This document shows positions 18,016 to 26,330 of a stretch of 35,572 nt of DNA, piece after piece. The DNA is from Thalassiosira profunda (lineage: Eukaryota; Bacillariophyta; Thalassiosirophyceae; Thalassiosirales; Thalassiosiraceae): positions 1 through 35,572 of the forward strand of contig JALLAP010000363.1 in assembly GCA_036939355.1 (NCBI GenBank), in the 5' to 3' direction. Every line of letters starts with the position of its first letter. Position 1 is the stretch's first letter. Both the position numbers and the translations under genes were made by a program. The notes beneath the pieces are model-generated. The model worked only from the letters and a program-made list of their open reading frames with translations. It had not been told where the DNA came from and did not search any database.

Positions 18016-21000
18016 ATGACCGCGATGGCGCCCCCAGAATCGTCGGCGGGGGACGACGAGTTCAGCGCCTTCGAGAGTAGCGGCTTGTCTGAATATGAAT
18101 CTGCCGCGTCCAACATGGGAGCCCCCTCGGAGGACGCAGGCGCAGCGACCTCCACAGACGAGGGCGACGACTTCTTCGACGCCTTCGCCGAGGCCAATGG
18201 GGTCACGTCGACGGAGGAAGGGAGTGGGGGCGCGGTTGAGGATACGGTGTCTGCTGTTGTAGAGGGAGATAAGGACAAACCGCCTGTGCAGCCGGCTGGG
18301 GATCTCTTCAACACTGGGGCCACTTCAGTGCAGCCTCAGGGAGAGGACATTAGTTCACCAGAGGAGGATCCCTTCAGTGCATTCGATGCCATCAGTGAAC
18401 CTCAGGGAGCACCTGCTATAAACGAGGGTGAGTTTGGCGTCTTTGGGTCAGCAACGGAGGCCGAAGCCCCCAGCACAGTGGCTGAGGCGACCCTCGTCCC
18501 TGGGGAGGATGGCAGTATGGCCGAGAAGAATGGCGATGATAATTCTGCTAGAATGTCACCCATCAACTCCGAGTCACCAGAAGATCCCGCAAACTTAACT
18601 GCGGGGGATTCCGTGACCGCACAACCGGAGCTGGAACAAGTGTCGAATGAGGTGCATGACACCACAGCCAACGACCCCCTACAATCAATGGGAGAGGATG
18701 GCAATGGCGTTTCTCCTGATCCACTGTCTGCGTTTGATGCCCTAAGTGTCGAAGATGCACCGTTGCCATCCCTGGATGGCTTTGCATCGAGTGGAGACGG
18801 GGAGACCAATCTCGAGGTGCATGAAATGACTGAGGGTGCGAAGGATGCAACAAGTGGCGACACCAGCGGTGCTGCAGAGGAGCAGACTGAGGGCGACTCT
18901 GCAAATGTTGTCGAGCCCGCCGCAACCGAGGATGTGGCACCACTCGACATAGTTGGTGAACAGGATGGGTCGATCGCTGTTGAATCTAATTGCGACACGC
19001 CCGTGGAATCGGAAGACAACCCTGCAGATGATTTTGGGGGGTTCGAATCGGATGGAATGGTTGGCGCCGGGGACTTCGTGTCAACAACCACGTCAGCAGA
19101 CGAAGGCAAACCTCCCGATGCCACTTTTGGCCAGCCAGAGAATGGGGAGGCTGCCCAGGAAACTGTATGCAAGGAGAATGCAGAGGATGCTGATGGCGAA
19201 ACCACGAATGTTGTCGATGGGGACTTTGGATCGTTCGCTGAACCTGGGGCACAGGAGGCGCAGGATGATTCAGAACCTGTTGGTCTTGCCAACGGCGACG
19301 TGACCAAAGAGCCTGAAATTCCCATGGATGATACTTTTGGAGGCTTCTCGACGTCTGAGGAAACGCCAACACCGCTCCCTCTTCCTCTTGAGGGAGACTT
19401 GAACCAAGTGCCAGCACCAGATGATGACCTCGGTGGATTCTCGACATTCGAAGCGCCCTTGCAAGCTGACGCTCCTGACGGCGGTTTTGGTGACGTTGCT
19501 TCTGAGGAAGGCCAAGTGCCACTGCCTACCGATGAGCCAGAAGATAGAGACGAGGATAGCGCTATCCCCGCAGATGGTCTTGGCACTGATGTCTCTCAAG
19601 AGAGTGACATTGAGAGCTCAGCTAGTAACACGGATGCCGTGGAAACAACTGCAGAAGCGGGGCCAGAAGAGAAAGAGGACGTCCCCGCAGCCGCACCAGA
19701 GCCGGCTGATGTTGCTGAAACAGTATCGATCAAACAGGACGAGAAATTTAGAGACTTTGGCTCCGCTACTAGTGGTGAAGAGGAGGCGGCAGACAAAGAC
19801 CAAACCGAGGACAGACAACCATCCGAGGCTTTTGGTTCTGCCGAAGAGCGAGTCAAGGCGTCTTCGGAGACCGAGCCTGTGGAAGAGGAGCTTCCAGCCT
19901 CCAATTCAGCTGGTGAAGGTGATGATTCTGGCTTTGGCGACTTCACTGCAGGAGACACTGCATCCGTTGGCTCGCCCGAGAGTACGACAGAACAAAGTAA
20001 GCCTGCCGGAAACGAGGATGAGGCACCAATAAGCCAGACCCCAGAAGATGCGATTGACAATGGGTTCGGAGACTTTAACGAAGTTGAAGAATCGTCAACG
20101 GAAGCTCTGCCAGTCAGCTCGCCAAAGGAAGATGACAATGCGCCAACCAGTCAGCTCTTGGATGATGCCAGCCCAGCAGATGACGACGAGTTTGGTGACT
20201 TTGGCGGTTTTGATGCAGCAGAAGAAGTGGTCACGGAAGCCTTGACAGTCAACCCACCTACCTCCAGTGATCAACCCGCGACGGCCCCTTTTGAGGATGA
20301 TGTGCCAGTGGCTGAGCCCAAAGAAGATGAAACTTCCACAGAAGATGTATTCGGAGATTTTGCAGTTGAGCCAACCGTGGAAGCTCCGCCCGATAGTAGC
20401 GCATCCAGAGAAAGTGACGAACCAGAGCTGTCAGCTGCAAAGGGCGAGCCGGCGACCCAACCCTCTGCAGCTGCCGGTGCAGAAGATGACGAGTTCGGTG
20501 ATTTTGGAGACTTCAACGTGTTTGAGGAAGCGCCTGAAGGAGTGTCGCCAGAGAGTGCGCCTTCGGAAAGCGATGCAGCACCAAGTGAAACCCCAGCGGC
20601 GGTTGCAAGCCCGGCAGACGACGAGTTTGGAGACTTCGGTGATTTTGATGCGTTTGAGGAGGCTCCCGAAACCGTCGAGAAAGAGGCCCCAGCGAACGTT
20701 GAGGCCCCAACAACTCAGACCAAGCAAGCGAATGACGCTGAGGACGAGTTTGGGGACTTTGGCGATTTCAATGAGTTCGAGGAAACTCCCGAGGAAGCAC
20801 CAACCACAGAAAGTGCACCAAAAGAAGTCGTCCAGAGCCCAGCACCTGCACCAACACAGGTGGTGCTGAATGAGAGCGTCCGCTCGATGTTCGATGACGT
20901 TTTTGCAAGTGATACGCCCACCGCAGATTCCTATGCGGACGAGATCTGCTCTGAGCTTCCCTTCGATGTCCCCATGAGCGAGATACTGTCCGAACAGGCG

Positions 21001-21558
21001 TCGCATAAAGAGGAAGACGCCGCTGACTCCCATCGGAGCGAAAAGGAGCTGGCCAAGATGAAGCAATACTTTGAGGACCTCCCTCGCTCCCCTCCCGTGA
21101 CCATTCTGAGCGACGAGAAGTGGTATCCCTACTCCCAATACGAGTTCCGGAACAACGGGTCTCCCTACGCAGAATCGGCGGAGCGGGCGACCACGCCCTC
21201 GGTTCCCGAGGTCCTCTCCATCGACTTGCCTACTGGATTCGAGGCGAGCAATTTGAGCCCTTCTTCTGAGTCGAAGCAATCCAACAACGCTGCCGCTGCT
21301 TCTTCCTACCGAGCCACCCCCACCGTCGTTGACTTCCCATCCACGCCCAAGAGCGAGAGAAAAGTTGCTAACTGCCTACCAAAGCCTTCGCTCATCAATT
21401 GTCATCGTCTTCGAGGTCGTCTAGATCGTCGTCATCTCCTTCCAGAAACAAGTCCTTCTCCACCTTCTCCGCCACCGCTTCCACCCCCCCCTCCTTCGAC
21501 GACTTTTCTTCCCCCTTGGCGGCATCCACAACCTCCTCGTCCCCGTCCTGGTCCTTAA
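18016..21558 (+). CDS. Giant acidic FGDF-repeat protein, aftiphilin-like (tentative)
   Basis: About 1180 residues from the ATG at 18016 (18025 is also possible). The protein is Glu/Asp/Ser/Pro-rich and almost certainly disordered. At least a dozen short motifs (FGVF, DDFGGF, DGDFGSF, DSGFGDF, NGFGDF) sharpen toward the C-terminus into near-identical DEFGDFGDFxxFEE units at ~20491, 20623 and 20746. Phe-Gly-Asp-Phe motifs of this kind bind clathrin-adaptor ear domains in aftiphilin and relatives, so a trafficking role is a reasonable inference. A more ordered block follows (SVRSMFDDVFAS...EICSELPFDVPMSEIL). The last ~60 residues are Pro-rich and antisense to the next gene's 3' end (21395-21558), so the true C-terminus is uncertain. 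Confidence 0.7.
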   Translation: MTAMAPPESSAGDDEFSAFESSGLSEYESAASNMGAPSEDAGAATSTDEGDDFFDAFAEANGVTSTEEGSGGAVEDTVSAVVEGDKDKPPVQPAGDLFNTGATSVQPQGEDISSPEEDPFSAFDAISEPQGAPAINEGEFGVFGSATEAEAPSTVAEATLVPGEDGSMAEKNGDDNSARMSPINSESPEDPANLTAGDSVTAQPELEQVSNEVHDTTANDPLQSMGEDGNGVSPDPLSAFDALSVEDAPLPSLDGFASSGDGETNLEVHEMTEGAKDATSGDTSGAAEEQTEGDSANVVEPAATEDVAPLDIVGEQDGSIAVESNCDTPVESEDNPADDFGGFESDGMVGAGDFVSTTTSADEGKPPDATFGQPENGEAAQETVCKENAEDADGETTNVVDGDFGSFAEPGAQEAQDDSEPVGLANGDVTKEPEIPMDDTFGGFSTSEETPTPLPLPLEGDLNQVPAPDDDLGGFSTFEAPLQADAPDGGFGDVASEEGQVPLPTDEPEDRDEDSAIPADGLGTDVSQESDIESSASNTDAVETTAEAGPEEKEDVPAAAPEPADVAETVSIKQDEKFRDFGSATSGEEEAADKDQTEDRQPSEAFGSAEERVKASSETEPVEEELPASNSAGEGDDSGFGDFTAGDTASVGSPESTTEQSKPAGNEDEAPISQTPEDAIDNGFGDFNEVEESSTEALPVSSPKEDDNAPTSQLLDDASPADDDEFGDFGGFDAAEEVVTEALTVNPPTSSDQPATAPFEDDVPVAEPKEDETSTEDVFGDFAVEPTVEAPPDSSASRESDEPELSAAKGEPATQPSAAAGAEDDEFGDFGDFNVFEEAPEGVSPESAPSESDAAPSETPAAVASPADDEFGDFGDFDAFEEAPETVEKEAPANVEAPTTQTKQANDAEDEFGDFGDFNEFEETPEEAPTTESAPKEVVQSPAPAPTQVVLNESVRSMFDDVFASDTPTADSYADEICSELPFDVPMSEILSEQASHKEEDAADSHRSEKELAKMKQYFEDLPRSPPVTILSDEKWYPYSQYEFRNNGSPYAESAERATTPSVPEVLSIDLPTGFEASNLSPSSESKQSNNAAAASSYRATPTVVDFPSTPKSERKVANCLPKPSLINCHRLRGRLDRRHLLPETSPSPPSPPPLPPPPPSTTFLPPWRHPQPPRPRPGP

Positions 21559-22261
21559 ACAGGTCCTTCTTGTAATTGTACAACTCCCTCCCGCTCAGCA
21601 CCCCCAATCCCTTCCCGCCCTTCTTCTTCTTCATCTCGGCCTCCACCCGCTTCTTCGCCTCGGCCTCCTTCCGTTTTCGCTTCTTGTCCTGCCACGCCTT
21701 GAACGTCGCCTCCGTGACCGGCGTCCCCTTCTTCCCCGACGCCTTGAGCTCCTTCAGCTTTTGCTGTCGCTCGGCCTCCACCTTGTCTTCCAACGTGGGG
21801 ACGTAGTTGGGGTCTTCCTTCAACCGGTCCTCCATTTCCTTCGCGTCCATTTGGTACATGAGCTTCATCGCCCGGCTCTGCCCGCCCTTCTTGTCGTCGT
21901 CCCCCGCGTCGCGGCCCTTTGCCTCCTGCTTCCCCGCATTCTTGGCAAACTTGGGTCCTTTCTTCGAGACGGCCAGGAGCGCCTCCCCGAACAGCGCCGC
22001 CTGCTCGGCTTCCTTCGCCTTTTTGAGGGCCTTCCGGGCCACCTTCTCCTGCTTCTTCTTCTGCTCGGCCGCCCGGGTCTGGGCGTCCGTCCCGGCATTA
22101 TAAATGGACCTTTCCTGGCTCTTCACGAACTGCTGCACCTTCGAACTCTTGTTCTTGTTCTTCAATCCGAAGGTCTTGTCCTCGAGCAACTTCTCCTTCT
22201 TCTTTTGCAGCGCCTTCTTGGACTGCTGCTCCTGCGCCTTCTTCTTCTGCTTGGAAGGCAT
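21395..22261 (-). CDS. DFRP1/ZC3H15/Tma46-like DRG-regulatory protein lacking CCCH fingers
   Basis: 288 residues from the ATG at 22261 (MPSKQKKK). The N-terminus KKKEKLLEDKTFGLKNKNKSS is the hallmark of DRG-family-regulatory protein 1, and GTPVTEATFKAWQDKKRKRK with LGVLSGRELYNYKKDLF matches its C-terminal DRG-binding part. The acidic end DLFLEGDDDDLDDLEDD also fits. DFRP1 stabilises the GTPase DRG1 and acts at ribosomes. The protein contains no cysteine in the middle, so the two CCCH zinc fingers of the human and yeast proteins are absent. The middle is a lysine-rich helix plus LMYQMDAKEMEDRLKEDPNYVPTLEDK. No intron is seen. Its 3' end overlaps the convergent gene by 164 bp. Confidence 0.82.
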   Translation of the reverse strand: MPSKQKKKAQEQQSKKALQKKKEKLLEDKTFGLKNKNKSSKVQQFVKSQERSIYNAGTDAQTRAAEQKKKQEKVARKALKKAKEAEQAALFGEALLAVSKKGPKFAKNAGKQEAKGRDAGDDDKKGGQSRAMKLMYQMDAKEMEDRLKEDPNYVPTLEDKVEAERQQKLKELKASGKKGTPVTEATFKAWQDKKRKRKEAEAKKRVEAEMKKKKGGKGLGVLSGRELYNYKKDLFKDQDGDEEVVDAAKGEEKSSKEGGVEAVAEKVEKDLFLEGDDDDLDDLEDDDN

Positions 22262-22719
22262 GCTTGCTGTGTGGTTGGTATGATGTGTTTGCTGCAAAAG
22301 TTGCCCCCTCTATTGTATGCGTCGTGTCGCCCTCTTCGCCCTCCTATTGAAATGGTGGCTCCACCCGATGCAACCCTCTAAATTGCGGTGTGAGATACGA
22401 CGAGCCTGCGCCGACACCAATTGAAAGTTGTGGCTGGCTTCCCTGCAACCTGCAAATCAGAATCAGCCTGAGTTGTGTGTCACCACCTGAACCTCTCTTC
22501 GCTTGGTGTATCCTCTGCGCCTCGCTCCAATTGAAATGCTGCGCCCCCGCTGTCAGTTCACTATTCACTGCTGCTGAAGCAATCCCCGTCTATCCGGCAC
22601 GCTTCACCCACGTCGTTGATATGCGAGGCAAGGAGTGCACCGTGCGTGGGTCTTGACAGCGAGTTGCAACTGTGTGTGGCCAACGTTCTACGTAGGCCTG
22701 GTACAAATCCTACGAATTC
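22262..22719. other. Noncoding stretch upstream of DFRP1-like gene
   Basis: No convincing ORF or RNA gene. Three loosely similar segments with (C/T)(A/T)ATTGAAA occur near 22343, 22420 and 22528, possibly degenerate direct repeats. TACGAATTCCTACC at 22711-22724 runs into the end of the TIR element and is shared exactly with 963-976. Confidence 0.5.
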
Positions 22720-22937
22720 CTACCGTACGTTTGCCTTGCTTTGCAGTATGATTTTTTTCAGAGCAGATAGACCCCCCGACCGACACATCGTTGGAAAGCT
22801 CTCATCAAGGCGAGTCTAATGCAGTGTTTGGGTCTGTAAAGCTTTTGGTTTGCAAGTAGTGAAGGCCTGAAAGTTGCATTTGTGGGGAGAGGACAGACGA
22901 TTTCAAGATACCCGGGGAGGAAAAATCGTAACTAGAG

Positions 22938-22970
22938 TACCCCCTACTAACTAAAAGTACGTAGGGGGTA
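22938..22970. repeat. TACCCCCTAC hairpin in TIR element B
   Basis: Perfect 10-bp arms (22938-22947 and 22961-22970) around a 13-nt loop. A TTTACGTACGTA stretch follows immediately. It corresponds to the hairpin at 1444-1499 in copy A. Confidence 0.75.
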
Positions 22971-23034
22971 AATTTACGTACGTAAGTAGTTCATGTACAT
23001 TCCCCCCTGGTTGAATGACCGATGGGTCATTCTT

Positions 23035-23179
23035 AATTGGGGGAGCTTATTGTGGATCCCCAACGTCGGATCTGGTAACGCCACCCATTCTACGCGACAA
23101 TATTTGCACCGATGCGTCGCGTGCAAAAAACCGCATATCATAACTCCGTTTGGTTATCTCACAATAAGCTCCCCCAATT
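23035..23179. repeat. Nested palindromic cassette of TIR element B (20-bp perfect arms)
   Basis: AATTGGGGGAGCTTATTGTG at 23035-23054 is perfectly inverted at 23160-23179, spanning 145 bp. The outer sequence and total length match the cassette at 1232-1375, although the interiors have diverged. Confidence 0.85.
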
Positions 23180-23257
23180 TCGTTGACTGCAAAGCAATCC
23201 AAACATACGCACGGTAGAGGTAGGTGATCGAGTGGGCAGGGCGACGCGGCCGGCACG

Positions 23258-24815
23258 ATGATGGTGACAGCGGCGCGCCCCTTTCCGCTGCTCCTCCTCT
23301 CCGCGGCATCCCGCTCGTGCGGCGCCTTCGTTCCGCCAGCCGCGATCGCGCCGCGGCGATTCCAGCCTCTTTGCGTTGCTCTGCCCGTCACCAACGACGA
23401 CCCATCACCACATCCATCACCTCTCGAGCTCCGGCTCGGTGCACGTGCGTCTTCGGGGATACCGCCAAGTGAACTTCCGGGGGTGTTGGAGGCAGTTGCG
23501 TCCGTGTGCGAAGAGTACGGCGTCCCTTTCGACGCGAGCGGATTGCAAAGCAACGACGCGCCGTCGCGGCCCGAGTGTGCGCCGGGTGCACTGGGACGCG
23601 CTCTGCTGATCGAGATTGATGGCGCGCCACCAGGTTTTGATGTAGAAGAAAACGAGCTCATTGCACAGCTGAAGGTGGAGTCGTCGCAGCGGATAGACGA
23701 GGTCCTGTATCAAGATGGAGGGGGCGGCCAGCCGATACTGCTGGCGTTCACATCTGATGGAGACGCCACGACAGTGGACGATGCGATTGCAAAGGAGGTT
23801 TCAGACTATGGGCTGCGAGATGCAGTGGCTCAATATGAGGATGCGCCAACCTCGTACGAGAATGCATTCATCCCTTCTTTCCATGTGGAGATTGACGGGG
23901 CAATGATTGAAAGCATCGACTCTCCGGGGCAAACTCACTTCGACACGAGCTCCGTTCTCGCGTTCGACGATCTGCTGGACGACTCTTTGTTGCGGGAAAG
24001 ATTGCTCAACGTCGTCAAGGGATTTCCGGACCGGGATGGTAGTGACGATGGATGGAACGACGTCGAAAACGGTCCGAATCCAAACCGGTGGGTGCGAGGC
24101 GGACTGATGGATGTCGTGGGCAGTAACTCAGACGAAGATGGCGGCCCATGCTGGGGTCTGACCGACGAGGCAACAATGAACATCTGCTACAACGACCACC
24201 CTGCCATTGCCGAGTTCGAATCGAGGATGACGCAGCTCCTCTTCCCCGATTTCATCGTTTCCCGGCTCCCCGAGGCAGTGCTGGGTGGGTGCGTGTCGCC
24301 TCTCACGGCAAATGCACCCACGCATGGGGACACGTTCACTTACCACATTGATGCTGATCCGATGCAGGTGCCACCCTCGCCTTGGGCCGACGTTTTTGGG
24401 AGATATCCCAACCGTAGCAAAGGAAAGCCGCGCTTCGTGAGCTGCCTGTTATATCTGAACTCGGAGTGGGACGAGAGTTGGGGAGCTCCGACGCGATTTC
24501 TCNCGCTTCGTGAGCTGCCTGTTATATCTGAACTCGGAGTGGGACGAGAGTTGGGGAGCTCCGACGCGATTTCTCGACCCGCCCACCGAAGAAACGTTCG
24601 AGGTGTATCCCAAGCCCGGGCGGTGCGTGATCATGGACCAGGACGTATCCCACACCGTCGTTGCGCCAACCGCTGCAGCGGGAAAGCGACCGAGATATTC
24701 ACTGGTTTGGAAACTGATTTTGCATCCGAGGAGGGATGGGCAAGCGATGCAGGATTTGTCATGTGGGAGGCAGTGGCCGGAACCAGTTGTCGTTGGCAGC
24801 GCAAAAGTAACATAG
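23258..24815 (+). CDS. Plastid-targeted prolyl-4-hydroxylase-like 2OG-Fe(II) oxygenase; one assembly break
   Basis: The start is the ATG at 23258. The leader PLLLLSAASRSCGAFVPPAA is a signal peptide followed by a GAF-VPP motif, the classic bipartite import signal for red-derived secondary plastids. An N at 24503 between duplicated 72-bp flanks breaks the frame; merging gives 494 residues ending at TAG 24813-24815. Catalytic residues of the double-stranded beta-helix are visible: HID (H363, D365), H441 in DVSHTVV and R455 in RPRYSLVW. They match the 2-His/Asp iron site and the 2-oxoglutarate Arg. A ~300-residue N-terminal region, acidic and without known domain, precedes it. TIR element B lies just upstream. 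The substrate is unknown. Confidence 0.82.
24431..24575. other. Assembly join: 72-bp exact duplication around a single N
   Basis: 24431-24502 and 24504-24575 are identical, with N at 24503, inside the 2OG-oxygenase gene. Removing one copy plus the N returns the downstream frame (24510 onward) to that of the upstream part. Confidence 0.95.
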
Positions 24816-24984
24816 CAGAAGCAGCGCTGATTTGTGGTCCAAGAGGTCCAAGACCTTAGAATTCGTTTCTACGCCAGGACTCCCGCTCAAAAATATTGCA
24901 CTCGTTCCGCACATCAATCCACGCCAGCCTTAAGGCCGCACCGATTTATATCCTAAAGCGACCCCCCTACTGTTCCAGGCTCCC

Positions 24985-25887
24985 CTACTGTTCCGGGAAC
25001 AGAATCTCCCGAATGCTGGGCATCAGCTCCAGGTACACCAGCGAAAGCCGGGAGCTCATGGTGTTGTCGCACACGATCTTCCCGTTCAGAGCCGTAAGCT
25101 TCACGCCCCCGTTCGAGCTCTCCGGAAGGTCCTTCGACCGGTCCCCGTTCACCACCACCTTCGGCTGCAATTTGATCCCGCTCTCCTTCTGCATAATGTC
25201 CACGTACTCCTTCACCGCGGCGGGCACCACCTTCGTCACCGTCGCCACGTCCTCCTTGCGGCAGTACACCACCACCTCCATCTCCTCGATCTTGATCAAC
25301 CCCTGCACGATCAGCTTTTGCAGCAGGGCGGGGTAGTTGGACCCGTCGGCGACCACCTTGCACTTCGAACTGGCCTCCTTCATCAGGCTGGTGAGGAGGT
25401 CGTCCCGCAGCGCCATCTTCTTTTGGCGGCAGGCGCCGATCTCGGCCGAGCGGGCGATGCGCTCCTGGACCTCCCGGTCCTTCTCCTTCTTGGCAAATTC
25501 GTCCTGCACGTTGAGTTTGGCCTCGTGGACGAGCGTTTGCTTTTCGAGGTTGAAATCGTGCTCGGTCTGTTGGTGGTTTGGGGAGGGAGGGGGGTTAGGC
25601 AAATAAAATGAGCACGAGATGTGCACAAAAACAAACCATTCCAGCTATGATGCCGCGGCGGCCGACCGCCGGCAGATGCCCCATATTTTCACTGCGGATG
25701 ACTCCTCACTCCTCAGTGTTTGAGGGCCCAGCCGGCGCAGTTGCAAGTTGGAACTCGCCGCTGATATTTGTGCACCCAAAATTCACGCCACGCGAAGGTA
25801 GCTCACCTTGACCCTAATTTCGTTCGCCTTTTCGTGGGCCTCTTGGAGGATGAAGTTCACCATCTGCCGGATCTGATCGGACGCCAT
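24985..25887 (-). CDS. V-type ATPase subunit E, two exons
   Basis: Exon 1 is complement(25807-25887), encoding MASDQIRQMVNFILQEAHEK and on to IRVK. Exon 2 is complement(24985-25566), starting TEHDFNLEKQTLVHEAK. The phase-0 intron is 240 nt (GTGAGC...CAACAG), about three times longer than others here. The 220-residue product has the subunit-E pattern: N-terminal helix with EAxEKAxEI, a long charged coiled coil, ALRDDLLTSLMKEA, the VVYCRKEDVATV strand, and C-terminal GGVKLTALNGKIVCDNTMSSRLSL. It is a peripheral-stalk subunit linking V1 to Vo of the proton pump of vacuoles and endosomes. It diverges from the HA-repeat gene. Confidence 0.95.
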
Positions 25888-26330
25888 GGTTGCGGTGGTG
25901 GGTTGGGTAGCGGGGTGGGAAGGGTAGGGGCGGCCGGCAGGAGGCGGCGTGGGCGGGAAGTGGAGCGAGAGGCGAGAGCCGAGAGCCGAGATCGAGCGAG
26001 CTTGAGGGTAGAGGAAATCGAGCCGTTGAGCCGGCCGGCCCCAATGTCGTAGTAGAGTCCTAAAATCACGTAGGAATTAGTTCAGGTCGCCACTTTCTTA
26101 GTCATGTCGCAATACCTACACTTCTGGACTCCCAACTCAAGGGGCCCTCCTCCCTCAACTCAAATGCACGTTGCAACGTTCGTCCCCTCGTTGCTCCTGG
26201 GGTATCGTACCGGCCGCGGACGCGGAAGCCCGGGGCCTTCCCTATCTACGCGCAGGAAGTCCCTAGGCTGTGGAAGGCGTGTGCCGAATAATTTTCATTA
26301 CCGGTACGATAGTGCGTTATCAATCACAAG
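25888..26330. promoter_or_regulatory. Divergent intergenic region, V-ATPase E / HA-repeat gene
   Basis: 443 bp with no ORF of note. It holds a perfect 12-bp palindrome ACGTTGCAACGT (26168-26179) with ACGT cores as bound by bZIP proteins. An 11-bp inverted repeat TATCGTACCGG (26203-26213) / CCGGTACGATA (26301-26311) ends 20 bp before the ATG at 26331. Regulatory function is inference. Confidence 0.4.

Larger units (their letters stand above)
22720..23217 (-). mobile_element. Non-autonomous TIR element, copy B (498 bp, reverse orientation)
   Basis: The ends 22720-22747 (CTACCGTACG...GCTTTGCAGT) and 23186-23217 (ACTGCAAAGC...ACGGTAG) are imperfect inverted repeats. Read on the minus strand, the order is TIR, 7-bp gap, 145-bp palindromic cassette (23179-23035), ~65-bp gap, TACCCC hairpin (22970-22938), ~190 bp, other TIR. 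Copy A has gaps of 7, 68 and 188 bp in the same order. TCCAAACATACG and AGCTTTCCAACGAT occur in both. No coding capacity and no clear target-site duplication. It ends ~40 bp upstream of the 2OG-oxygenase ATG. Confidence 0.65.
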
